From positions 51,246-115,245 of the forward strand of contig NZ_JALKBC010000017.1 in assembly GCF_023015865.1 (NCBI RefSeq): 64,000 bases of DNA. The letters are read 5' to 3'. Source of the DNA: Arenibacter sp. F26102 (GTDB taxonomy: Bacteria > Bacteroidota > Bacteroidia > Flavobacteriales > Flavobacteriaceae). Under the pieces are notes generated by a model, which was not told the DNA's origin, ran no database searches, and saw only the letters and a list, made by a program, of their open reading frames with translations. The position numbers and the translations under genes are program-made. Below, one piece after another: positions 9,681 to 16,706 of this stretch. Each line of letters begins with the position of its first letter. Position 1 is the first letter of the stretch.

Positions 9681-9725
9681 AAAAAAGACCGCATCCCATT
9701 TTAATAGGGATGCGGTCTTTTTTTT
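9681..9725. terminator. Bidirectional terminator between dnaG and the response regulator
   Basis: A perfect 14-bp stem, AAAGACCGCATCCC (9684-9697) with GGGATGCGGTCTTT (9707-9720), has A and T runs on its two sides. It can stop dnaG on the + strand and the convergent regulator gene on the minus strand. Confidence 0.9.
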
Positions 9726-9752
9726 GGATATTATACTATGCTCTAGGTTAAC

Positions 9753-10382
9753 TTAATACAGTTCCAAGGCCTTGGCTTGCTGTAATAAATCCACTAGGTT
9801 GTCTACATTTAATTTACGCATTAAACGCGCTTTGTAGGTACTAACCGTTTTTTCGTTCAAATCCAATCCTTGCGCCACTTCCTTGTTGCGTTTTCCACTG
9901 GCCAACAATTTAAGGACTTCAACTTCCCTTGTAGAGAGTTTTCTAAAGAACCTTCTTGGTTTTTGTGTTCCTTCATCAAAAGCAAGACGTTGTGCCAGTT
10001 CGTTGGTAATGAACATATTGCCTTCGCTAACTTTTCTAATGGCACTTATAATGTAGTCTATCTCTGAAGTCTTGGATAGGTAGCCAAAAGCTCCAGCTCT
10101 TATGGTACTTAATGCATAAACATCTTCCGATTGTCCACTATAGATCAACACCCGTATATTTGGGTACTGCTTTTTAATTTTTCTAAGGGTTGCAATGCCA
10201 TTAATTTCAGGAATGTCCATTTCCAGAAGAATAACGTCTGGGGTGAAAATTTCCAGCTTATTAAATAATTCCGTGGTAGTAGATGCATCGGCTATAACTT
10301 CAATATCTGAAACAGGGTTCAAGACTTGTTGTACGCCCATCCGAACAATAGGATGATTATCAGCAATTAAAATTTTGATCAT
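9753..10382 (-). CDS. NarL/FixJ-type response regulator with Glu at the phospho-acceptor site
   Basis: A 209-residue regulator with an N-terminal receiver domain (about 1-120) and a C-terminal LuxR-type helix-turn-helix (about 145-209, LSTREVEVLKLLASGKRNKE). The receiver has the acidic pocket (IADNHP) and the conserved Lys (YLSKTS), but the position that normally carries the phosphorylated Asp reads LLEMDIP, so it is Glu54. This suggests a constitutively active or phosphorylation-independent regulator; Asp56 nearby is an alternative acceptor. No histidine kinase gene is adjacent, so it is an orphan. DNA targets are unknown. Confidence 0.9.
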   Translation of the reverse strand: MIKILIADNHPIVRMGVQQVLNPVSDIEVIADASTTTELFNKLEIFTPDVILLEMDIPEINGIATLRKIKKQYPNIRVLIYSGQSEDVYALSTIRAGAFGYLSKTSEIDYIISAIRKVSEGNMFITNELAQRLAFDEGTQKPRRFFRKLSTREVEVLKLLASGKRNKEVAQGLDLNEKTVSTYKARLMRKLNVDNLVDLLQQAKALELY

Positions 10383-10550
10383 TTTAGGTTATTTTTCTAG
10401 ATTTCAACATCAATAATCATGTCTAAAATACTGACATGCAATGTAGGGTTAAAATATCTAATTCGATAAGCAAAGCTTCATTTTTTTATTCAAAACCAAA
10501 AATTTTTGCATATTTTTTCGTTTTAATCACTTGGTTCTTAGGTGAGAGGT

Positions 10551-11339
10551 TCATTTTAATGAATTTGGAATTTCACAAACAGGTATTGGGAGCATTTTAT
10601 GTTTGTTGGCGCGGTTAAATTTATTGTATATCTGAAAAACCTCTTTTTGTCTATCAGAAAAATCCGTATCCGCTTTACCTTCATCCTGCATTTGCATGGC
10701 CCATTCCAATTCTGGATATGATGCCCCTATTTGATCTTCGTCCGTTCTGTCATCTCCCCATAATCCATCTGTAGGAGCTGCCTTTATTATATCTTCGTTA
10801 ATCCCCAAGACTTTTGCAATTTCATATACTTCGGTTTTTAACAAATCGGCGATCGGACTTAGGTCTACACCGCCATCCCCATATTTGGTGTAGAACCCTA
10901 CCCCAAAATCTTCTACCTTATTACCGGTTCCTGCTACCAGTAGTTTGTTCAATGCGGCAAAGTAATATAATGTGGTCATTCTTAACCGTGCTCGGGTGTT
11001 GGCCAGGGACATAAATCTATCCTCCTCATTTTCAACAGCCGGTAATGCATTTACCAAACTATCGAAAGTTGGTGTAAGGTCTACTAGTTGTCTGTCAACA
11101 TTTTGGTAATTGGCCTTTAGCCAGTTAATATGGTTGGATGCGCGTGTAACTTGGCTGGCTGCCTGATGTATGGGCATTTCCAGACATAAAAGTTGTAGGC
11201 CAGTTTTGGCACATAAGGTTGAGGTTACCGCAGAATCTATGCCTCCCGAAATTCCTATTGTAAATCCTTTTATATTTGCTTTGGTGGCATAATCCTGCAA
11301 CCAGTTAACAATGTGGTCTATTACTTTTTCGGTCTGCAT
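10551..11339 (-). CDS. nadE: NH3-dependent NAD+ synthase
   Basis: A 262-residue N-type ATP pyrophosphatase that amidates nicotinic acid adenine dinucleotide to NAD+. The PP-loop SGGIDS is at 31-36, and the substrate-loop signatures GTGNKVEDFGVGF and PTDGLWGDDRTDE are clear. There is no glutaminase (nitrilase) domain, so ammonia is the nitrogen donor. It is divergent from gldB across a 93-bp spacer. Its start ATG at 11339 is well supported by the family N-terminus. Confidence 0.95.
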   Translation of the reverse strand: MQTEKVIDHIVNWLQDYATKANIKGFTIGISGGIDSAVTSTLCAKTGLQLLCLEMPIHQAASQVTRASNHINWLKANYQNVDRQLVDLTPTFDSLVNALPAVENEEDRFMSLANTRARLRMTTLYYFAALNKLLVAGTGNKVEDFGVGFYTKYGDGGVDLSPIADLLKTEVYEIAKVLGINEDIIKAAPTDGLWGDDRTDEDQIGASYPELEWAMQMQDEGKADTDFSDRQKEVFQIYNKFNRANKHKMLPIPVCEIPNSLK

Positions 11340-11432
11340 CTGAACAATTTATAAGGTTTAAAAACTTAACTTTGCACGGTAAAAATAAAGCCTAGATATT
11401 AAAAATTAAAACATTAACCGAATTACTTTAGC

Positions 11433-12398
11433 ATGCGAAAGGCCATATTCCTCATTTTTCTCCCAATTATTATTTTTTGCAGTTGTGAGGGTAGCGATAA
11501 AGTGGCCGATGAGGTCGCTAAAATAAATGTAGATTTAAAGGTTTTTAGGTTCGACAGGGAGTTTGCCCAAGCACAGCCTAAGGATATACCTTTTTTGAAA
11601 AAAGAATACCCTTATCTTTTTCCTGTCCATTATTCTGATAGCATCTGGATTGCTAAATTACAGGACACTGTGCAGATAGAAGTTCTTGATGAAGTTGGCA
11701 AATCTTTCCCCGGCTTTGATAAGGAACAGGAAAATCTTGAACTTTTGTTTAAGCATATTAGGTATTATTTTCCTAATTATAAAGTCCCTAAGGTGGTTAC
11801 AGTGACTTCGGATGTGGATTATAACAATAGAATTATTCTTACGGATAGCTTACTTCTTATTGGTCTTGATAATTATTTAGGAGCATCCCATAAGTTTTAT
11901 CAAGGTATTTCCAAATATATTGCCAATGATTTGGATGAGCAATATATGATACGTGACATTGCAAGTGCGTTTGCTAAGACCGTGGTGCCCTCACCTCGGG
12001 ACCGTACCTTTTTATCACAACTTATTTACTATGGCAAAGAGCTGTATTTAATGGAAAAGCTTATGCCTCAAAATACCGATGCCGTAACTATGGGCTATGC
12101 CCCTGATGAACTGGAATGGGCCAATGCAAATGAGGAACAGATTTGGCGGTATTTTATTGAGCGCGAATTATTGTATAGTACCAATAGTAAATTGGGGCCG
12201 CGTTTTTTAGATCCAGCTCCTTTTTCAAAATTTGAATTGGAACTTGATAATGAGTCACCAGGTAAAATTGGGAGATATTTAGGTTGGCAAATAGTAAAGG
12301 CATTTATGGATAATAATAATATCACATTACAGGAAATGTTAACTGTGCCGGAAGAAGAGCTGTTTAAAAGATCGGGATATAAACCCAGAAAGCTATAA
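11433..12398 (+). CDS. gldB: Gliding motility lipoprotein GldB
   Basis: A 321-residue protein with a lipoprotein signal peptide; the lipobox cysteine is C16 or C18 in FCSCEG. The mature protein matches the GldB pattern (DLKVFRFDREFAQ near the start and FLKKEYPYLFP). GldB is a cell-envelope lipoprotein required for gliding in Flavobacterium. It lies 27 bp upstream of gldC, the standard pairing. A possible -7 element TAACTTTG is at 11367-11374. In marine relatives it is often kept even in strains with weak gliding. Confidence 0.93.
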   Translation: MRKAIFLIFLPIIIFCSCEGSDKVADEVAKINVDLKVFRFDREFAQAQPKDIPFLKKEYPYLFPVHYSDSIWIAKLQDTVQIEVLDEVGKSFPGFDKEQENLELLFKHIRYYFPNYKVPKVVTVTSDVDYNNRIILTDSLLLIGLDNYLGASHKFYQGISKYIANDLDEQYMIRDIASAFAKTVVPSPRDRTFLSQLIYYGKELYLMEKLMPQNTDAVTMGYAPDELEWANANEEQIWRYFIERELLYSTNSKLGPRFLDPAPFSKFELELDNESPGKIGRYLGWQIVKAFMDNNNITLQEMLTVPEEELFKRSGYKPRKL

Positions 12399-12425
12399 AA
12401 GATCAAACATATCAAAAATAAAATA

Positions 12426-12761
12426 ATGGCGAAACTACATACATCAGAAATTACGTTAAAGGTTGGATTGGATGAAAATAGGGTTCCTGAGGAATTAACG
12501 TGGTCTGCCCAAGATGGCGGTATAGATAATGAAAAAGCCAAGGCAATGTTATTGTCTGTTTGGGATAGTGAAAACCAGGAATCTCTGAAGATTGATTTAT
12601 GGACCAAAGATATGCCCGTTGATGAAATGAAAATTTTCTTTCATCAGACATTGGTTTCCTTGTCCGATACCTTTATGAAGGCAACACAAGATGAAAAAAT
12701 GACAGCAACCATGAAAGATTTCTGCGATTATTTTGCCGAAAAACTTGAGTTGAAAAAATAG
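12426..12761 (+). CDS. gldC: Gliding motility protein GldC
   Basis: A 111-residue soluble protein starting MAKLHTSEITLKVGLDENRVPE, matching GldC. It has no signal peptide or membrane segment. In Flavobacterium johnsoniae GldC supports efficient gliding and its loss can be partly tolerated; the biochemical role is unknown. It follows gldB by 27 bp in one operon. Length is that of the family. Confidence 0.93.
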   Translation: MAKLHTSEITLKVGLDENRVPEELTWSAQDGGIDNEKAKAMLLSVWDSENQESLKIDLWTKDMPVDEMKIFFHQTLVSLSDTFMKATQDEKMTATMKDFCDYFAEKLELKK

Positions 12762-12860
12762 TTACTTCTGCGATTTTTGTTCTCTCTGCCTTGCATTTTG
12801 AGCTTCCGTTAAGTATTGTTGTTGTTTACCGACAAACTTAATAATAGGAACTTTTAGCAT
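12762..12860 (-). CDS. Possible 32-aa basic peptide
   Basis: An ATG-to-TAA frame on the minus strand starting MLKVPIIKFVGKQQQYLTEA and ending in a Gln/Arg/Lys-rich tail. It fills almost exactly the gap between gldC and the next gene, ending one base from the gldC stop. The composition looks protein-like. There is no homology that I recognise and no clear promoter, so it may be chance. Confidence 0.25.
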   Translation of the reverse strand: MLKVPIIKFVGKQQQYLTEAQNARQREQKSQK

Positions 12861-12866
12861 ATTGTT

Positions 12867-13259
12867 ATGGATGGTACTGGGGTAGATCGACTTGTTTTTG
12901 TGTATAATGCCAAATCGGGTATAGGTAATGCGTTGTTAGGTAGTGCTCACAAAATTTTAAGTCCTGGCTCATACGATTGTAATTTATGCGCGATAACCTT
13001 TGGTGTTTTTTCTGAAAATAAAAAATGGAAAGCATTTAGGCGGCAATTCGATTTAGAAATGGAATTTCTTCATCTGGATGAGTTTATGGAAAGATATCCA
13101 AACGAAAATTATTCTAACCGGGACTTTCCAAAAGTGTTTGTTTCAAAAAATGGCAAACTGGCAGGGTTTCTTAAAAAAGCAGAGATAAATGCTATGAAGA
13201 ATCAGGAAGATTTAATATTGGGAGTTCAGGAAAAATTTGCACAAAAAAACGCAATATGA
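12867..13259 (+). CDS. Conserved hypothetical protein
   Basis: A 130-residue soluble protein. The N-terminal part LVFVYNAKSGIGNALLGSAHKI and the CNLCAITFGVF segment with a CxxC pair are the recognisable features; similar small proteins occur in other Flavobacteria, but I know no function. It has no signal peptide or membrane helix. The ATG at 12867 gives a short leader before the conserved part, so the true start might be slightly inside. It lies downstream of gldBC and is convergent to engB, with 14 bp between the stop codons. Confidence 0.7.
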   Translation: MDGTGVDRLVFVYNAKSGIGNALLGSAHKILSPGSYDCNLCAITFGVFSENKKWKAFRRQFDLEMEFLHLDEFMERYPNENYSNRDFPKVFVSKNGKLAGFLKKAEINAMKNQEDLILGVQEKFAQKNAI

Positions 13260-13273
13260 ATTTTAATCAAGTC

Positions 13274-13888
13274 CTAGTGTGCTTCTTTGAAGAAATTAGT
13301 ATTTAACTCATCAATATAGCCAAGCAGTTCTTCTTGGCCCATTCCGTTTGTGGAGGAGGTCACAAAATAAAGTGGAGCCTCTTCCCAAACTCCGTCCAAT
13401 AATCCCTTAATATAGGCGCTAACGTGGTTTTCTATGGCCTTTGGTTTCAATTTGTCGGCCTTGGTGAAAATCATGCAAAACGGGATCTGGTTTTCCCCCA
13501 TCCATTCCAAAAATTCCAAATCCACTTTTTGGGGTTCGTGCCTAATATCGATCAAAACAAAGGCACATACCAATTGCTGGCGCTCAATAAAGTAGTCGGT
13601 AATATATTTCTGAAAGGTTTTTTTGTCTTTTTTGGAAACACGGGCATACCCATAACCAGGTAAATCTACCAAAAACCAATTTTCATTGATTTTAAAATGA
13701 TTTATGAGTTGAGTCTTTCCTGGGCGGCCAGATGTTTTGGCCAAACCTTTCCTTTGGGTAAGCATATTGATCAAAGATGATTTTCCCACATTGGAACGGC
13801 CAATAAAGGCATATTCCGGCAAATGGTCCTTTGGGCAATTTGTTACGTTGGAATTGCTCATGACAAAGTCGGCCGACTTTATTTTCAT
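13274..13888 (-). CDS. engB: Ribosome biogenesis GTPase EngB (YihA/YsxC)
   Basis: A 204-residue TRAFAC GTPase needed for assembly of the large ribosomal subunit. The motifs are in order: P-loop GRSNVGKSS at 30-38, switch II DLPG at 75-78, and TKAD (G4) at 142-145. Length is typical. It lies downstream of an alpha/beta hydrolase gene on the same strand with a 38-bp gap, so the two may be co-transcribed. Confidence 0.95.
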   Translation of the reverse strand: MKIKSADFVMSNSNVTNCPKDHLPEYAFIGRSNVGKSSLINMLTQRKGLAKTSGRPGKTQLINHFKINENWFLVDLPGYGYARVSKKDKKTFQKYITDYFIERQQLVCAFVLIDIRHEPQKVDLEFLEWMGENQIPFCMIFTKADKLKPKAIENHVSAYIKGLLDGVWEEAPLYFVTSSTNGMGQEELLGYIDELNTNFFKEAH

Positions 13889-13926
13889 TTGTTTGCTATT
13901 AAAGTATTATTAGTATTGACTCCAGG

Positions 13927-14691
13927 TTACAAATTTCGTTTCTCCAACCAAGCATCAAGGACAGTGTTGAACTCCAGGGGGTGCTCCATCATTGGTGCAT
14001 GTCCGCATTTATCGATCCAAAATAAATCGGAATCAGGGAGAAGAGAATGAAATTCCTCAGCCACGTTTGGTGGGGTAACACTATCGTTTTTGCCCCATAT
14101 AATGCAAGTGGGGGTCAACATATGTGGTAAATCCTTGGACATGTTGTGCCTTATGGCACTTTTAGCAATGGATAAGGTCTTTACTAATTTTATGCGGTCA
14201 TTAACTGTAGCAAAAACTTCATCCACAATTTCTTTGGTGGCTATTTCGGGGTCATAAAACACATCCTGTGCCTTTTTCTTTATAAATTCATAATCGCCAC
14301 GCTTGGGATACCCGTCTCCCATTGCACTTTCGTATAGGCCAGAACTACCTGTTATGACCAGGGCCTTAACCATTTTTGGGTACAATTTGGTGTGAAGTAG
14401 TCCAATGTGTCCGCCCAAAGAATTGCCTAAAAGAATTACGTCTTTTAGTTCTTTGTGTTCTATAAACCGCTCCAAAAATTTGGCAAAGCTCTTTACGTTG
14501 GTCTTGAGCAATGGCATATCGTAAATCGGAAGTTCGGGTACCAATACCTTGTAGCCCTTGGGGGGGAAATGATTCATAACCCCGTGGAAATTGCTCAATC
14601 CACCCATGAGGCCGTGCAATATTATAATAGGTGTTCCTTCACCCATTTCAATGTAGCGGTATTTCCCCTCTTTAATTATCTTTTTTTCCAT
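13927..14691 (-). CDS. Alpha/beta hydrolase
   Basis: A 254-residue hydrolase of the alpha/beta fold. The oxyanion motif HGLMGG starts at H26, the nucleophile elbow is GNSLGG with Ser91, and the catalytic His is H231 in KCGHAPMMEHP; an Asp in WGKNDSVTPP is the likely third residue. The substrate is not deducible. There is no signal peptide, so it is cytoplasmic. It is divergent from mraZ and probably co-transcribed with engB. Confidence 0.85.
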   Translation of the reverse strand: MEKKIIKEGKYRYIEMGEGTPIIILHGLMGGLSNFHGVMNHFPPKGYKVLVPELPIYDMPLLKTNVKSFAKFLERFIEHKELKDVILLGNSLGGHIGLLHTKLYPKMVKALVITGSSGLYESAMGDGYPKRGDYEFIKKKAQDVFYDPEIATKEIVDEVFATVNDRIKLVKTLSIAKSAIRHNMSKDLPHMLTPTCIIWGKNDSVTPPNVAEEFHSLLPDSDLFWIDKCGHAPMMEHPLEFNTVLDAWLEKRNL

Positions 14692-14882
14692 TAAGGATCC
14701 TTCTGGTCTTAGTTGACAAATATAGGCATTTCATTGTTATACAAGTATAGCCAAGTTTTTGGAAAGGCAATGGACAATGACATTTTTTTTGTTGAAAGAA
14801 TTTTTAGGGGATAGTCCCAAAGAATTTTTTGAGGGGCATTTTGGGTGTCGTTTGTCGATAAAGTATGCATTTTATTAACAAA

Positions 14883-14907
14883 GTGGTATTTTGTGGTAAA
14901 TTGTGGT
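14883..14907 (+). promoter_or_regulatory. Candidate MraZ operator: three GTGGT boxes at 10-bp spacing
   Basis: GTGGTA occurs at 14883, 14893 and 14903, each followed by four A/T bases, giving three direct repeats with an exact 10-bp period. MraZ proteins are known to bind three or so TGGG/GTGG-type direct repeats separated by 5 nt in their own promoter. The boxes sit just upstream of the mraZ -7 element, so binding here could repress the dcw promoter. Confidence 0.75.
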
Positions 14908-14918
14908 AATAATTTCTA

Positions 14919-14926
14919 TATATTTG
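14919..14926 (+). promoter_or_regulatory. -7 element of the dcw operon
   Basis: TATATTTG matches TAnnTTTG and lies 30 bp upstream of the GTG start of mraZ. The upstream TTG at 14901-14903 overlaps the third GTGGT box; its 15-bp spacing is slightly short. Confidence 0.55.
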
Positions 14927-14956
14927 AGTTATTAAATTAAAAACCAGCTACTTTAA

Positions 14957-15421
14957 GTGATAAGTTTCATTGGAACATATGATTGTAAGGCCGATTCTAA
15001 GGGAAGGGTAATGCTTCCTGTGGCGCTTAAAAATCAGATGTCACCCGTAATCAATGATGGTTTTGTCGTAAAGCGTTCGGTTTTTCAACCTTGTTTAGAA
15101 CTGTATCCCATGGCGGAGTGGAATTTGCTGATGCAGAAAATGAACAAGAAGAATCGATTTAAGAAAAAGAACAACGATTTCATAAGAAGATTTTCTGCAG
15201 GAGTAAAGGTAGTTGAAATTGATGCTACGGGTAGGTTGTTGATTCCAAAAAATTTGGTGGATGTGGCGGGAATTGCTAAAGAAGTGGTCTTGAGTTCGGC
15301 AATCAACATTGTTGAAATCTGGGATAAGGATAGTTACGAAAAAGTATTGGAGGAAACGGCCGAGGACTTTGCGAGTCTGGCAGAAGAAGTAATGGGAGAC
15401 GACGATGATGATATATCATAA
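14957..15421 (+). CDS. mraZ: Transcriptional regulator MraZ
   Basis: A 154-residue protein made of two SpoVT/AbrB-like MraZ domains, with the conserved DxKGR signature DSKGRV in the first and DATGRLLIP in the second. MraZ forms a ring and represses the division and cell-wall cluster that it heads. Start is GTG at 14957, giving the usual N-terminus MISFIGTYDCKADSKGR. The three GTGGT boxes upstream indicate autoregulation. It overlaps rsmH by 17 bases, a typical coupled arrangement. Confidence 0.96.
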   Translation: MISFIGTYDCKADSKGRVMLPVALKNQMSPVINDGFVVKRSVFQPCLELYPMAEWNLLMQKMNKKNRFKKKNNDFIRRFSAGVKVVEIDATGRLLIPKNLVDVAGIAKEVVLSSAINIVEIWDKDSYEKVLEETAEDFASLAEEVMGDDDDDIS

Positions 15422-16304
15422 TCCAGTATTGTTGAAAGAATCCGTTGATGGATTGAATATAAAGCCTAATGGTGTTTATGTTGATGTGACTTTTGGGGGT
15501 GGCGGACATTCTAGGGAGATATTGAAAAGGCTTGGGGATGATGGAAGGCTCTTGGCATTTGATCAGGATGAGGATGCGTTGCAAAATGTTATTGATGATG
15601 GACGATTTCAGTTGATCAATGAAAACTTTAGATATATAAAGCAGTTTTTGAAGTTCTATGGCGTGAAGAAAGTAGATGGGATATTGGCCGATTTTGGAGT
15701 ATCCTCCCATCAATTTGATCAGGCCGAAAGGGGTTTTTCAACCCGCTTTGATGCTGATTTGGATATGCGAATGAGCAAGAAAAACCAGGTATCGGCTTTT
15801 GACGTGGTTAATGTGTATGAGTTTGATGAGTTGAGTAGGGTGTTATTTCAGTATGGAGACCTGCGAAATGCAAATGCAATGGCAAAAACCATTATAGAGC
15901 GGAGGGAAGAGGATCCAATAAAAACTACCGATCAATTGAAGGAGGTGTTGGGTCAATATTTGCCCAAGCATCGGGAGCATAAAATACTGGCCCAGATATA
16001 CCAGGCTATAAGGATAGAGGTGAACCAGGAAATACAGGTGATAAAGGAGTTTTTGTTGCAGGTTCCTGAACTATTGAATGAGGGGGGTAGGTTGAGTGTT
16101 ATAAGTTATCATTCTTTGGAGGACAGGCTTGTTAAAAGGTATATAAGGGCAGGTCGGTTTGAAGGGGAGCCGGAAAAGGATTTTTATGGGAACATTAAGG
16201 TTCCCCTAAAAAAAGTTGGAGGATTGGTGGTACCATCAAAAGAGGAGATAAAAATTAATAATAGAGCCAGAAGCGCTAAGCTAAGGATCGCGGAGCGGGT
16301 TTAA
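15405..16304 (+). CDS. rsmH: 16S rRNA (cytosine1402-N4)-methyltransferase
   Basis: A 299-residue SAM-dependent methyltransferase (formerly MraW). The N-terminal HNPVLLKESV, the SAM-binding DVTFGGGGHSREIL and the DFGVSSHQFD and YHSLEDR signatures are present. Length is normal. It is the second gene of the dcw cluster and overlaps the end of mraZ. A 78-bp gap separates it from the ftsL-like gene. Confidence 0.97.
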   Translation: MMIYHNPVLLKESVDGLNIKPNGVYVDVTFGGGGHSREILKRLGDDGRLLAFDQDEDALQNVIDDGRFQLINENFRYIKQFLKFYGVKKVDGILADFGVSSHQFDQAERGFSTRFDADLDMRMSKKNQVSAFDVVNVYEFDELSRVLFQYGDLRNANAMAKTIIERREEDPIKTTDQLKEVLGQYLPKHREHKILAQIYQAIRIEVNQEIQVIKEFLLQVPELLNEGGRLSVISYHSLEDRLVKRYIRAGRFEGEPEKDFYGNIKVPLKKVGGLVVPSKEEIKINNRARSAKLRIAERV

Positions 16305-16382
16305 ATACGAATGAAAATTGCGAATTATCCTCCCTGGAGGTGTTTGTGATTATTAAGGTATAGTTGAATGATTTTTTAAGCA

Positions 16383-16706
16383 ATGAGAAAAGGAATATTA
16401 GACATATTAAAGGGAAAGTTTTTGGTAAGCGGAGGTGCTCCAAAAAACTGGATGTTTATCATTTATGTTTCTTTCTTGGCAACAGTAATGATTGCCAGTT
16501 CCCACAGTGCTGATGGAAAAGTGCACAAAATTGCTGCTTTGGATGAGCAGGTTAAGGAGCTGAGAAGTGAGTTTGTGGATGTTCGTTCGGATATGCAGCA
16601 TCTAAAGTTGGAATCCACTGTGTTAAGGATGTTGGAGCGGGATGCTTTGTTTCCTTCGGAGACTCCCCCAAAAAAAATTAAAGTTAAAACAGAAACAGAA
16701 GATTAG
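16383..16706 (+). CDS. ftsL: FtsL-like cell division protein
   Basis: A 107-residue bitopic membrane protein. A cytoplasmic N-terminus of about 22 residues is followed by one membrane helix (about 23-42, NWMFIIYVSFLATVMIASSH) and a periplasmic segment with heptad-like leucines (about 48-90). This is the architecture of FtsL, which pairs with FtsQ and a FtsB-type protein in the divisome. Sequence similarity to proteobacterial FtsL is very low; the call rests on topology and position between rsmH and ftsI. Its last base is shared with the ftsI GTG start. Confidence 0.85.
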   Translation: MRKGILDILKGKFLVSGGAPKNWMFIIYVSFLATVMIASSHSADGKVHKIAALDEQVKELRSEFVDVRSDMQHLKLESTVLRMLERDALFPSETPPKKIKVKTETED

